NCBI GenBank assembly: GCA_037176905.1
Contig: JBBBWG010026978.1
Coordinates: 98,416 to 162,415 of the forward strand
Reading direction: 5' to 3'
From: Azolla pinnata
Lineage: Eukaryota > Streptophyta > Polypodiopsida > Salviniales > Salviniaceae
DNA length: 64,000 nucleotides
Made by a program: the position numbers and the translations under genes. Shown here piece by piece: positions 1 to 13,548 of the stretch (position 1 is the stretch's first letter; the number at the start of each line of letters is the position of its first letter). The notes beneath the pieces are model-generated. The model was given only the letters and a program-made list of their open reading frames with translations. It had not been told where the DNA came from and did not search any database.

Positions 1-2515
1 CCGACACCCGTGCCGTCGCCCGCCTCCTCCACAAATATGGGGCCTATGCTTGCTTCGATTTTGCAGCTGGGTCTGCATCAAACTCTAAATCATGAAACCC
101 TAATGCCGATTCAACCCTCACGCTTGAACCCTAATTAAACCCGAATCAAACCCTAATGATTGAAATCTAGTCAAAACCCTAACAGTTTCAACCCTTAGAA
201 TCAAATTACCCAAATGGAACTCTTATTGAACCCTAATGAAACCCTTGTTGAACCCTAATATTGCACCCTAATCAAACCCTAATTGAGCCCTGATTAAACC
301 CTACTAAACCCAAATCAAACCCTTATCAAACCCTATTTGGACCCTAATCAAACCCTTATTGAACCCTAAAATTGCAGCCCAATGAAACCCTGATTGAGCC
401 CTAATGAACCCCTGATGATTGAACCCTAACGATTGAGCCCTAATGATTGAACCCTACTAATCAACAACTTGATGCGCTTCTTCGCAGTGCTCCGCACGAA
501 GAAGTTGATATGGGTTCGGCAGATGATGATGATGGCTACTACGATGCGGTGGTGATGAGCCCTCACAAGCTCGTGGGTGGCCCAGGGACACCCGGGATCC
601 TCCTCATGCGCCGCTCACTCTACGGCCTCGGCCGCACTGCCCCCTCCATGGCTGGTGGTGGCACCGTGTCCTACGTCAATGGCCACAAGGAAGAGGTATG
701 TATGCATATACTTTGGTCTAGATGACAAATTAAGAATAGATGATCTGGCACTTATTATCGTCGAGTGCCCACTGTTGGGAAATGAGAGAGAGAGAGAGAT
801 CGATTCGAAGATTGAGGAGATAAAAGTATAAGGTAAAGTAAAATGACATAAAAAAAGACACATGAAGTTTTTAACATGTAAACCCCTCAAAGAAAGAAAA
901 AAAAATCACACGACATACTCTAACACTTTTTCACTGTCAAATAAAGAATATTACAAGAATAAAAGTTATAGTGTACTTATAAACCCTTTAACATAAACAA
1001 CACAAAACAAGGACATAAAAAAGCAACTCACAAACCACAAATGGTGTTGAGAACGATGATATTTGTGGTATCGTCTCCTTGTCACAAGATACTTATAATA
1101 TCGCCTCCTTGTTATAAGATAATGAATAAAAGTAAAGCTACCTCCTCCAAAAAGAGTCCTCAAGTAAGGTGTGTGAAGAAAAGTGTTTTTAAGAGTGTGT
1201 ACCTTACATTTTACAGAGCCCTTATATATACAAAAAGGCTCTTTCTCGTTGTTTCTTTCAAAATAAAAAGAACATTTTACACCCAAGGTAAAGTTTGGCT
1301 TTTGGGTGCCACTTAACTTATATGCCCGTTTCACACACATATACTCACACATAAACTATAGTATAAATACATGTTGTGGCTAAAATACCTTAACACCCAC
1401 TTGGGCCGATCTGACTTAAATCTCTCAACTTCCTCCTCATCGATCACTTCTTATTACGAGCATGAGCGTGATTGATCAAAAGACTCACATCATCAACTTG
1501 ATGGTCAATAGTAGTAGTAGTAGTAGTCAATATGGGGGTTGAACCAATTTAGAAAGAGGGAATGAGAATTGAAGGCATTCAATCCTATGGGCCTCTTGAA
1601 TCCCGGTCGGCTCTTTCTCAGGACACCTTATACTACTCCGACATCGAAGCGAGGGAGGACGCGGGCACCCCGCCGATCCTCGGCAAGATCAGATGCGCCC
1701 TCGCGTTCTGGGTTCGGGCCTTCATCGGGCCCGACGTGATCGGGGGCATCGAGTCGTCGTACCTCGCCAAGGCCACCTCGCGGCTCTCGAGCCACCGCTC
1801 GATCCGGATTCTGGGCCAATCCAGCGCTGATGGGCCCAAGCTACTCGTGCAGAACCGAGCGTCGATACTGTCGTTCCTCGTGCTCCACCCTCGCAGACCT
1901 CCTGCATCTGCACCCGCTTTGCATGGCCGCTTTGTCGTTCGGCTTCTCAGCGATCTGTTCGGGGTCCAAGCCCGCGGGGGCTGCGCCTGCACTGGCCCCT
2001 ATGGTCACTTCTTGCTTAACATCGACATCGAGACATCGTTGGCCATCCGCAACCAGATCCAGAAGGTTTTGTTTTTTTGTTTTTTCCCCCTTGCTCTTTC
2101 TCTTCTCTGTAGGCAGGCTCTATTCTCGCCTTTGCGAAGCTCTGTTGGGCTGGGGGGAAACAACCCCTGCAGGCACTAACTAATCGCGCGTAATTCCCTT
2201 CTGATCGTCCCCGTGCTGCTTCTGAACCAGGGATACGAAGGCGCGAAGCCCGGCTGGACTCGCGTCAGCTTCGCGTACTACATGTCGGAAGAGGAGGTGG
2301 AGTTGGTGATCTCGTCCATCGAGTGGGTTGCCAACTACGGCTACCTGCTGCTGCCCATCTACATCTTCGACCCCAGGACTGGTAACTGGACATTGAAGAA
2401 GCAGCTCGACAACCCCATCTTCCGCGATCTCACCGATGGGAACCTGAATAGCTCCAAGTTCTTGCAGGCCCTGATCCAGCTCAACGATTCTGCAACTTGC
2501 CGCATGCACAGCTGA
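1..2515 (+). CDS. Class-V PLP-dependent transferase (cysteine desulfurase-like), 3' part
   Basis: The gene runs off the left edge. Exons seen: 1-70 (partial), 488-695, 1622-2065 and 2231-2515, ending in TGA; all junctions keep frame. The first exon reads DTRAVARLLHKYGAYACFDF, the second carries the PLP-lysine motif SPHKLVGGPGTPG (Lys codon 567-569) and GGGTVSYVNG, the third has YSDIEAREDAGTPPILGKIR and RGGCACTGPYGH, and the fourth PGWTRVSFAYYMS followed by FDPRTGNW. These are hallmarks of the CsdB/NifS-like aminotransferase class V family in the subgroup with the GTP-I-IR motif. Known members desulfurate or transaminate small substrates; the substrate here cannot be told. The first intron (71-487) consists of degenerate CCCTAA-like repeats. 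The intron 696-1621 is AT-rich and holds a short TAG microsatellite near 1511-1527. No signs of decay in the visible exons. Confidence 0.85.
71..487. repeat. Degenerate telomere-like repeat forming an intron
   Basis: About 30 irregular copies of an AACCCTAAT-type motif, spaced by short variable bases (for example TGAAACCCTAAT, TTGAACCCTAAT), fill most of this intron between two exons of the PLP-transferase gene. The spacing is not the exact 7-bp plant telomere period, so it is a decayed or independently expanded minisatellite. Confidence 0.85.
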
Positions 2516-3344
2516 AGCAGCCTGACGAACGCTGTGAAGAGCGTAGCTTGTGGTCGTGGCCACATTTCGACCTGGTCCCTTCCCCTGGGCCACGATCCAA
2601 CTTTCGCCGATCAGCTCGGGCACAGTTCGTCAGCATTAATTGTCCATAAATGCGCAACGTCTCGTTGCCACAATACTGATCTTACGCCTTCCGAATCGGA
2701 CAAAAACAGTTCTCGATTCCGAAACAGACATATCGACAATCGGACAATGATTATGAGGAAGCTTGTTTGTCGCGCATTTGCCGACGAATCGATGATGAGA
2801 TTTTGGCTGTCTCTTCTGGTGAGGAAGGACAACTTGAGCCCAAATAGTGCGAATCTCCTTAAGCTGTTGGAAATACGTCTTGACTTTTAGCTGCTTCTCG
2901 TATTGTATGCATCTCTTAATGATTTCAAGCAACATTTGGAAGTGTGTTGTAGATCGACTTTGTTATAAAGGTATAGGTGTTGATATGGAGACGCAAGTTG
3001 ACAAGAAAGTGCAAACGGCATTTATCCTAATAATCGACATGCGCATTGGATCGATTTCCTTCGGATATAATTATTGCTACGTGGCTCGCATGCATGGTTC
3101 TGATGGCTTATCGCCGTCTTATTATTTATCGGATAAGATAACGTCTCGCTCAACGGATAAGACCTCTTAGCTTACATATCAATATATAGTTGGCATGGGT
3201 TCAAGTACTCGCGTAACAAATCGTCGCCGCCCATGCTCTGATTACTTACGCTAGGCAGCGTTCGATCGGTTCGATCCGAGGTCGAGGTGGCCGACGATCA
3301 GACCAAAATAATCACACGATTCCAACTCAATCGGAAGGCATGCG
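2516..3344. other. Intergenic, no gene recognised
   Basis: Downstream of the transferase stop codon. Short open frames here show no family motifs. Probably 3' UTR followed by spacer. GATAAG-type motifs recur around 3118-3170. Confidence 0.5.
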
Positions 3345-3645
3345 GACATGGTTAGGGGGGTCTCAAATCAAGCCAAAGCTCGATGGTTAGGGTTTCTAAA
3401 TCAGGCCAAAGCTCGACGGTTAGGTCCTTAATCATACCAGAGCTTGATGGTCAGGGCATTAAATCAGGGCAATGCTCGATGGCTAGGGTTTTGATCTTGC
3501 CAAAAGCTCGACAGTTAGGGTTTCCAATCAGGCCGATGCTCGACGGTTAGGGTTTCCAATCGGTCCAAAGCTCGATGATTAGGGCTCTAATCAGGCCAAA
3601 GCTTGATGGTTAGGGATCTAATCAGGCCATAGCTTGATTGTGGAC
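3345..3645. repeat. Minisatellite, about 32-36 bp unit, telomere-motif core
   Basis: About nine diverged head-to-tail copies of a unit like AATCAGGCCAAAGCTCGA followed by TGGTTAGGGTTTCT. Each copy keeps a TTAGGG-type core and a GCTCGA/GCTTGA box. It lies just upstream of the RPOT 5' leader. Confidence 0.85.
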
Positions 3646-3966
3646 ATGTGATTAGGCCTTGCTTTACTATTAATTACTTAATTGATTTTGTAAAATCCAA
3701 AGTGGTTGTGGTGGGATTCGAACCCCGGTCTCAAACGCAAAACAGAAGGGCTTTTGATCGAAGGGTTTTGGCCTTCGTCTTCTTCCTTCCTTCCTTCCTC
3801 CCGACAGAGCGATCGATCGAGCAACAGACACAGACCGACACGGATCGATGATCTCTCCGTCCCCCGCCATGGAGCTCCCGGCTTGCCCTTAACGCCTCTC
3901 TCCTTCTTCTGTTCGTCTTCTTCCCCAGCCTCTGCTCCGCTGTCTCCGTCCCTGGGCCTTCAAGGC

Positions 3967-6900
3967 ATGTGGAGAATCACCAAGACCTACTGCGCTCGGA
4001 TTCCTCGCCTCCTTTGTTGCTCGCCATCGAACCACGACCCTCTCAGGAAGGCCTTTGGAATTCCAGGTGCTCGTTTCTTCCTCCTCCTTTCCCCAATTCG
4101 AAGCTCCCCCCCCCCCTCACGCAGTCCCTTCTAATTCCAGGTTCACGTGCAAAATCTGGGTTTTTGCTGCTTGGCTAGGCTTTTTTTTAGCTTCTGCCAA
4201 GCGAACCCAGTTGTGTGTGCGCGTGCGCGTGCGTTTTAAATACCAATTTTGTACCCTGTTCAGGTTGCTTCCCAGAGTTGCGACCGGATTCGTTTTCAGC
4301 TTCTGATTCTGAGTCTGCTACGCAATGGAGGTGCGCTTCCTATGCTAATTTCCATCGTTGTTTTGGGGGGTGGAGGGTAATTTTTAGGGTTTTGATTGGT
4401 CGCAAAAGAAGGTATATAATGTGGATATCTATGGTCGCTCAAAGCAATGATCTTGGAGAGATTTACATAATGAACCAGCTAGCATAATCAATGTGCTTCC
4501 TCAAAATCCCTCTATTGTTTTACAAATAATGTGCAAAGAGATATGAAGAATGGATCCATGAAGAATGAAGGGTAGATAGAGGAACAGTTCCACTTAGGCA
4601 GATAGTATGGCGCAGTCATTTGGATAGCATTGGTTCCATTCACAAAGTTTTGCCTATAATTGCTGAAAAATTCTGAATTTGGCAGATCATGGATGCATCT
4701 CCATCAGTACTGTCCACATCAAGTTTTTGCCAGTAGGAAGGACTTCGTGAGGAAGCTTCACACCGAGGCTCTCTCCATCGCTTTCGACCGGGGCCAGGCA
4801 CAAGAAGCGGCCCTTTTAAGTTTAAGGTTCAGGGAGGAGCTCTCTTCCTCCTCATCTCCGCTAATAACCGATGTCCATGGGACCTTGAACACAGTGTTAT
4901 GGGGTATACCCATGATTGCAAATCAGATAAGCTCAAAGACTCCCGAAATACCAAGCGTCGAGGATTCTCTTCTTAAAGTCTTAAGGTCAGAAAATGTGCC
5001 TGCTGAACCTTTATTATTTGAACTTACTGAGTTCTGGGGAAGCGACTTCAATTTTATCACATCGGCTCCCTTCACAAATCAGCTAGTGGAGGTTACTGCC
5101 GAAGAACAGGTGGTCGACGAATGCCTGGAGATGGCCAATAAAGAACAAAGCCCAAGTCGTGATTTGATAACAGGCACTTTCACTACCAAGGCTTCGGATA
5201 AAGAAACATCAAGGGGAAATCACCTTAAGTTAATGCGACGGCAAATGAAGATAGAGTCGGAAGCTTGGCAACGAGCCATACAAGAGTACAAGGACACTCT
5301 TGAAGATATGTGCAAACATCAGCTTGCTCCAAATCTACCTTTTATGAAATCGATGTTTCTGAGTTGGTTTGAGCCTCTCGTGGATGCCATAACTGCTGAA
5401 CAAGAGGCATACCAGAAGGGAGAATATAGGATGAACAGGAGCTCGTATGGTCCATATCTTGCCCTGCTCCCAGCTGATAAGTTGGCAGTCATCACTATGC
5501 ACAAGACAGTAGCCAAATTGCTGACTGAGGATGCCAATGTTGGATTAAGGGTGATTGTACCCGTATTGAGCATCGGTGAAGCTGTGGAGCAAGAAGTAAG
5601 CCTTTGTTGTACTTTTTATGCCATATCTGAGTCCATAACTGGTGTGCCTTTTGAACAATAGCACATGCTTTTTATACTATTGATATCGTTTTTGTATTGT
5701 GCAAATTGAGCAAATATCTGTAATTAATGAATTCCATCGATATGATGCCGGCGGAAAACCCTACTCCGGAATTTTCCGGAATGTGTTTGATTTGATATTT
5801 TACATTTCAACATCTTAGGATATTATGCCGGCCATGCAAAAATTTTCAGCTAACTGAGATCTCCTCCGTTTTCACAAACCTTTCTTGGAAAACTCGTAAA
5901 TGAATATGTCAGCTTCATGTGGCCTTGTCCTGCTTCGTTTGGACAATTCCATTTCATAATTAACTCATTGGGTTGTATAGCCGGCATCTAATGATTGGTT
6001 TAGATGCTTACGATATATTGCAGACTAGCTAATCAGATCAATAATGTATTCTCTAAGGTATAGTTAACCTTTATAAATACCTTGTCCAAATGACATGATA
6101 GATATTAATACGCTGAGTCTACTCCATGCAAAATTTTCTTCTGGGTGCGTTTCTGGCAGCCTGAATGGAAGTGTTTTTGTGGCCATTGTGTTGTTCATTG
6201 ATAATAATTTTGAAGAGTCACAGTCATTATGTCATTTTCAGGTCAGATTGCAGCAGGTGCTCAAGCAGAGGTCTCGCAAGAAAGGCAAGCAGGAGGCAGC
6301 TGTGGAGGAGGAGGCATCCAAAGATGAGATAGCAAAACACAGGGCCTTGCAAAAGCAAGTACAGAAATTTATCAAACAAAAGAAGTTAAGAGTATTGATG
6401 AAGAAGGTTAGGGAGGCAGACAGCTCAGAGCCGTGGAGCCGCATTATCCAAGCTCATGTGAGTGCTTCAGTTCATTGTTCTGGTAAATTTATATCGATCC
6501 ACACCTCTCTGATTTTTTCCTCTTGGATTTAGGTAGGATGCAGGCTGTTAGAGCTTCTCATCGAGACAGCTTATATTCAAGATCCAGGAGATAGTCCATC
6601 AGAAGGGACTGTTGAAGTCAGACCAGCTTTCCGACATGCTGTCAGAATGGTCGCTGGAAAAGAAGGGTAATACTTTAGGGAGTGATTATTGATGTCCTGA
6701 ATTAAGTTTTAACTTTTGGTTATGAATGCAGGGGACATAAAGCAGTGTGCAGTAAGAAGTACGGTGTTATAGAATGTGATCCTTTTATATCCAAAGGCAT
6801 TCACAAAATGGTATGACATCTTCTGCTTTTGCTTAAATATTTCCTGGTTCATACTTGCAATCTGAAGTCTCATATGCATATCTTTTTAGGCTCGTGGGGT

Positions 6901-9900
6901 AGTGACGCCGTATATGCCAATGCTCGTGAAGCCGCTACCTTGGAAAGGGCACGGACTTCCCTTCCCCCTCTTGTTTTTTCTATGTGTTTTCTGTCAATTG
7001 TGAAGCTTCTAACATTTAGATGTTATATTTGTGTTCTGTAGGTATAGAGAAGGTGGTCATCTGGTGTTGCCTTCATGTATTATGCGGACTCATGGAGCCA
7101 AAGAACTTGGCGATACTTTAAAAACGACTCCTAAGCGACAATTACAGCCTGTGTTTGAAGTAAGTCTCTATCTCCCTCTTTTGTAATGGGCTTCATGGAA
7201 TAGGAAAGATGTAAAGATGAGTTGTGTATATGGAAATTCTATGCATGCAACACAAATCAAACACCAATTCAACATTTTCCACCATCCCATCAACATTTTG
7301 TGTAACAAGTTCTCATGGCTCCAGGGTGACTTTCCTATGATGCTCCATAATATTGAGAATCTCCAAACGTTTTACCAAGAGATAGTACGTTTTATCAAGA
7401 GAAAAGATGCGGGAACCAAGCCATCAGAGTGCAGAATATTGGAAAAACATTGAAAGGCCGTTAGTACGTGGATATCCTGCATTATATGGAGTAAAACGTG
7501 AATACCACCTCATATAATTAGAATCATTGCCAATGGTCTCGGAAGTTCTTTTCAACATGCAATTTACAAAGACTGAAGCTGGGAATCACCTAGCCCATGA
7601 TTTTCTCCTGTTCATTATTTAAATGCAGAGGAAATTGAAACCAATGGCTAGTATTCACAATTGAAAGACTGGATCCAAGTACATGTGGTTGATAATGAAT
7701 TCCTAGTTAGCCTTCACTGCCCACAACTGGATGCGGCCAACATCAGAGATAAACATTCAGCATGTCCACCATTTTGGTACAACTCTCACTATCTGTTTTG
7801 CTGTGTAACAGAGACAGAAATAAGTAGTAAGCACGGATACAATATATCAGCTCAGTGGCCAGGAATCAATCCCGCTTATTGAGTATCTCAGTAATGGTTA
7901 TGTTTGCAATCATTTAATTACTGGAAGCCAGAAAGATCTTTGCTTTACTATTCGATTGAGGAGTTTATATTAATATTTGGGAAGTTCGATAGTTTCATAG
8001 GCCATATGGCCTCGTCAAGAAGTTCAATAAACCTTTCCTTTTCTCTATTGCTATTCTCTGGTTGGAAGATTCATACATTGTAATGACAGTTTGTAGATTA
8101 CTCATGCATTGTCCCATGACCAAGTTTAGCGTCTTCTTAATCTAAGTAAGGTATGGTCTCTGTTTGTATGTCATTTATTTGTATTTTTGTGTTTCAGACT
8201 TTCGACATACTTGTAATGTCAGTTGCATTGTCCCTTGATGAAAGTTTAATTTCTTATCGGTCTTAGTATGGTTCATGATCTGTTCGTATGTCATTAATTT
8301 GTACTTTCCTGAAATGTTTCAGGCCTTGGACATACTTGGATCTACAAAATGGAGAATCAATGCTAAAGTGCTGGATGTTGTAGAAAGGATTTGGGAAAGC
8401 GGTGGTCGTCTTGCAGATATGGTTGACCGTGACGATGTAAACAGCTCCTGTAAATTTCTGTGACATTAGTAGATAAATGCAATGATGTTTCATGGCAAAT
8501 GTGTAATCTCATGTTTTGTCGTGGTTTCTTTGTGCATTCAATCTATTTGTTTTTTTTTTATCTTTTTGTTATATTGGTTTAGTTTTTTATCTGTATCTCT
8601 ACAATACAGCACCACAGTTGAGCATGTCAATCCAATCATTCCCTAGACAAATTCCTTTCCCAATCTCCAATTTGCACACTCAACAGAAACACTCATTGGT
8701 AAAATGCATGACCATCAAAAGACTACTTAATTCTACAATTGCTATACAAAAAAATGTGTTTTGTCTGCTTGAATAGGGCATATTTAATCCCCAAGGATGG
8801 TAATAAAACTTATCTGTTTACCTCATTAATACATTTTGTTGCTATTCAGCCTTGGCCAAAGGTACGTGTGTTGCTATGGGTGAACTTTCTTACTGGCGAA
8901 TGATCTGAATTATCTGAATATGTCCCAATCTTAATCGTTCCTCAGCTTAAATATGGCTTTCCGGTCACTCTAAATCTTTAACAGTGTACATATTAAGACC
9001 TGTACATATTAAGACCTGGTAAACTGTAGCCGATAGAAATTGGAGAATCTGATATCTTTTTGGATGATAGGTGCCAGAGCCAGAGAAACCCGAAACAGAA
9101 GATTCTGAGGTTCTCAGGAAATGGAGGTGGGAAAAAGCTAAAGTAAGGCGAACCAATCGAGAGCTGCATTCACAGCGCTGTGACACTGAGTTGAAACTTT
9201 CTGTAAGTCCTGTGTCTCCAGTCTCATTGTGCGCAGCGTTGTTAATGTTGGGAAAGTCTGTGATATATAGATTCAACTCATACTGATGTCTACTAATGGC
9301 AGAAATTGGTCTCAGATATGAATCATGATTACGAATATTACTGAAAATATTTACAATTATCATTTGCTGGCAGAACCATTTATTGCAATGTTTGCTGAAA
9401 ATATAGATGGTCACTATCAGGTAGCACGACAGATGAAGAATGAGGAATGTTTCTACTACCCACACAATATTGATTTTCGTGGTCGTGCATATCCAATGCA
9501 TCCCCACCTGAACCACCTTGGCTCTGACATGTGTCGCGGGCTGCTAGAGTTTGCAGAGGGACGTCCTTTAGGAAAGGCAGGATTCCACTGGCTGAAGATC
9601 CATTTGGCAAACGTGTATGGAAATGGAGTAGATAAGCTCTCCTTTGATGGCCGACTTGCTTTTGTGGAGGAAAACATCGACAATATTCTTGATTCAGCTA
9701 GCCAGCCTTTAGAGGGCAGGAGATGGTGGCTTGCAGCGGAAGATCCTTTCCAATGTCTTGCTACATGTATGGAAATATCTAGTGCATTATCAGCAAAGAA
9801 TCCTGAGAATTATTGCTCAAATTTACCAATTCATCAGGTAAGCATGTTTTGGGTTTTCTTTGCTTATATTGTTTATCTTTTTATAAAAAATATGGATCTT

Positions 9901-12235
9901 AAAGAAAAAGAATTAGTGATGGTAGTCGGAATTTTACTTCTCTGTATAATGTTAACGCTGTGAGATTATTTATTCTCCTCTTTTGACTATTTATATCACC
10001 ACATACAGGATGGATCCTGCAATGGCTTGCAACATTATGCTGCACTTGGAAGAGATGTTGTAAGTAACTGATATTATTTATCTAAATAGATGGATCCTTA
10101 AAAAGTTTGTGTGCACAAGCTTAGTGGCGTCTTTCGTACTTCCAGCTAGGTGCCGAATCAGTAAATCTAACTGTACAAGAGAAACCTGCTGACGTATATA
10201 CAGATATTGCAGTACGGTAACTCACCTCAAAACCGTCTATGTGCACTGATTGTACTTCATTCAACCAAGAAAAAAGGAAAACAATTTATCCCATTAACAT
10301 AATTGGCAACACCCAAAGGATGTAGTACTGTGCACGAATGCTTCTTTTCTCCTTATAAGAGTGGAGTTATTATGTTTGCGTTTGAATCTAAAATATATTT
10401 TTGATAGATAACATGTAAGGAATAGTTTCTACATAGAACTCTGTGGATAAGTAGTTTAAATTCTATTAAAGAATCAGTGCTTACAATCTGTGGTAATTGC
10501 AGCGTAAAAGAATTGCTTGAAAAAGAGTTTACAGATGAAAGTACGATGGATTTGGCCAAGCTTTTACATGCACAGGTTTTTCATATTGTCAAGTATTGAA
10601 GGTTTATGAAAACAATAGTATCTACAGTCTTCACATCATGCCATGGTTGCTTTAATAGGTTGATCGGAAGTTGGTGAAGCAAACTGTTATGACATCAGTT
10701 TATGGGGTGACTTACATTGGAGCACGAGATCAAATACTGAATAGACTGCAAGAAAGGCACACGTTAACAGATGATAAACAAGCTTTTAATGTTTCTTGTT
10801 ATGCTGCAAAGGTTTTTATTTCTTGTGTTTCAATTTTGCATTCCCATGATTTCTGAGAAGTCAGCAGCATATGGTATGTATTGTCTGTGCATGCAGACCA
10901 CATTGGCAGCTCTTGGAGAGATGTTTAAAGCAGCTAGAGTCATCATGGGCTGGCTAGGAGATTGTGCTAAGGTTGTTAGTTTTCATCTTTTACTTTAGAA
11001 TATAGAACAGAGAACGGGCTTAGGACTTGCACAGTAATACAGTTTCAGCTTTGTTCTTGCACAGGTCATTGCATCTCATAATCAGCCGGTGAAATGGAGG
11101 ACACCCTTAGGGCTTCCTGTTGTACAGCCATACCGGAAACCACATAAAGTGATGGTAATAATCCGTTTTATTTTGTTTCTGCACGAGTATATATGCACAT
11201 GTTTGTTAATGCATATGTGTGTACTCCATGCCATTCAATTGTTTGATATTTTTCAGGTGAGAACATCTTTGCAAACACTGTGCCTAGTTCATTCCAATGA
11301 TACCAGGGTATGATGTTCTAACTTATATCTGCTTTATTTTACATGCATATTTGCTTTATTATTTGTTATATCTTGAGCTAGCATTGAATTGCAGTGGTAG
11401 ATGCCGTGTCTTTGTTTAACTTCAAAACTTGTATATATTATATGACTTGGGGAAGAAGTAGCATTTATGAATGATGTATTGATACTTTCAATTATTATGT
11501 CTATTATCTTTGGCCACCAAATTGATGAGCATCATTTGTAGACAGATTCACGATGCTCATATCAGTTGAGTTAGGGTTTGGAAGTAAAATGCGAACGAAT
11601 GTATAATAGAACCTCTCTCTAGATTCATCCTGGACTGACTTTATGTTGTCATTAATCTTCTCTGCTGGCATTTAGGTTATGGTAAAAAGGCAGAGGACAG
11701 CATTCCCCCCAAACTTTGTGCACTCTCTTGATAGTACACATATGATGATGACAGCCATTGCTTGCAAGAAGGCAGGGTTAACATTTGCAGGTTGGTGTGA
11801 GATTTCTTGCAATTGGATGATGGAAGTGATTGACAATTAAGAGGGGTCGTTTTCTTTGGCTTTCAGGTGTTCATGATTCATATTGGACACATGCTGGGGA
11901 CGTTGATAAGATGAATTCGATCCTAAGAGAGAAGTTTGTGGAGCTCTATGACCAACCTATCTTGGAAAATGTGAGTATTTGATGCATCTAACAGAAGCTT
12001 GTTGTAAGCAGTTAAATTTGGTCTTCCCCTTGTATACATTTGCTTGTAGCTGCAGATTATACACAGCTTCTGAGTTCTACAGCTTGTAGCTGCAGATTTG
12101 CTGAAGTTTCATTTTGTTTTGCAGCTATTGAAGGGTTTTGAAGAGAGTTTTCCTGATGTTAATTTCCCTCCAGTTCCTGACCGGGGCAACTTTGATTTAA
12201 AGGAGGTGTTACGAGCACCCTACTTCTTTAATTGA
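3967..12235 (+). CDS. RPOT: Phage-type (single-subunit) organellar RNA polymerase
   Basis: Nuclear gene for the T7-like RNA polymerase that transcribes mitochondrial and/or plastid genes. Predicted exons: 3967-4066, 4264-4330, 4686-5595, 6242-6457, 6533-6666, 6732-6810, 6890-6948, 7042-7159, 8323-8436, 9071-9202, 9421-9837, 10009-10059, 10146-10216, 10503-10575, 10659-10811, 10897-10971, 11065-11154, 11257-11307, 11676-11790, 11867-11970, 12125-12235; about 1079 residues. The N-terminus ([18 protein letters not shown]) is basic and amphipathic, like an organelle presequence. Catalytic motifs are intact: DFRGR near 661, Asp in [12 protein letters not shown] near 783, Lys854 and Tyr862 in [10 protein letters not shown], and Asp1012 in HDSYW; the usual YFFN C-terminus is present. 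Exon 7 ends at a GC donor (6949) that gives the family-like WKGYREGGH; a weak GT at 6973 would add eight residues in frame. Targeting (mitochondrial, plastid or dual) cannot be decided. Confidence 0.95.
8104..8339. repeat. Tandem duplication of about 118 bp spanning the RPOT exon 9 acceptor
   Basis: Copy 1 (about 8104-8214) and copy 2 (about 8222-8339) share GCATTGTCCC, TCTGTTTGTATGTCATT and GTTTCAG followed by GACATACTTG. Copy 2 contains the true exon 9 acceptor (exon from 8323); copy 1 carries a decoy TTTCAG at 8191-8197 and a mutated copy of the exon start. Use of the decoy would read into a stop. Confidence 0.75.
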
Positions 12236-13548
12236 GCGTGATGCAGATTTTCTGCAAATGCTACAAGCACCACACATACTCTTGATTGGAAACATCAGAA
12301 GGAATGATATCGCGAGCAATTGAAGAGTGGAACAGGTACCGAGAGCTGTCTACTACGATCTACAACTCTCCAATTTCTAATTGAGGCTCTGTACATACAT
12401 TCGAGGTCGAACATGTATTTGCTACTACAACCAATGGAGTCGGGAAGGCTGTTTGGGTGATTTATAACTAATAGCGAGAGAGCTTGCTACGATTATGAAG
12501 CATAATCTTTGAAGAATGCTGAAATAGCTCTTCCACATTTCTGAAGTTTGTCTGATGAGAGTGCAGGGCATTGGATGCTTGGATGTGCAAGACACAGTCT
12601 AATTTTTAGGAAGCTGCTTCAAATAAGACATTTGATTATCAATCATGTCTATGATTTTCGATAGCTTGAATGACACTTGTAACTTGTATAATTTTCAAGC
12701 ATGGGTGCGAGAGACAAACTGATCAATTTGACAAGTCTCTGGGCTTGCTAATAATTGAAAACATTGTTGTAACTCAGCATCATGGCATAAAAGTGAAATC
12801 CATCTATAAGGTATGGTCTTGTGATTTCTCATTGAAGCATATCATTGAAGGATTGTTACAGAAATCACCCTAAAAATGACTCGTCGATGCAAAGCATCAT
12901 AATCTGAGTAATGCAGCTTAACATGTGGGAACTTTTGTTTTTTTTATCACATTTTCTTTGTTCATGTGTTTGTTTATAATGTGGCCCTGTGGAATGTAAA
13001 ATATTGTGATGCCATTATTATAACATACTCTTATGGCAGATAAATCATTTTCTTATGGATGTGGATTTTAAGAAACGCTAACTGAGAATCCGGGTAATTT
13101 ACCTCCAATTGGATATCTTAGATACGATGAAATCCACAAGTTGAAAGGAAAAAAAAATTTCTAACCAATCATCTTATGCACCATTTATAGTTAGTTTATT
13201 GTGTTTATTTTCTTGGTACAGAAACCGCGTTTGCTTTGATCCACTCATTAAAAAGCAAACAAATTCAAGCGCAAAACTACACATTCCTTTCATATATGAT
13301 CAGAGGGGTTATGAGATAGATCTAAATTCGAAATGCCACAGACAAACAGAACCATATGCCAAATTTTCATTCATTCCTCACAGACAAGAAAGTGCATTGT
13401 AATTGTTTTCCTTGTTTTGATACAATGGTAACAATCAATCTACAAGTGAAATAATTGCATTCCCATGAGGGAGCCAAATAAAAGAGACGGCACTAAATCA
13501 GAGCTTATAATCGCCAGCAGCTTGTCAATAAATAAGAAGCTGAAATAC
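12236..13548. other. Convergent intergenic region / 3' UTRs
   Basis: Lies between the stop codons of RPOT (+) and the IFRD gene (-). AT-rich, with no recognisable coding sequence. Expected to hold both 3' UTRs. Confidence 0.6.

Noticed and set aside
3695-3735. tRNA-like 3' end on the minus strand (GGGGTTCGAATCCCACCACA)
   Set aside because: The T-loop motif TTCGAAT is present, but the T-stem pairs only three bases, and no matching acceptor strand, D-arm or anticodon arm lies about 70 bases away. At most a tRNA fragment.
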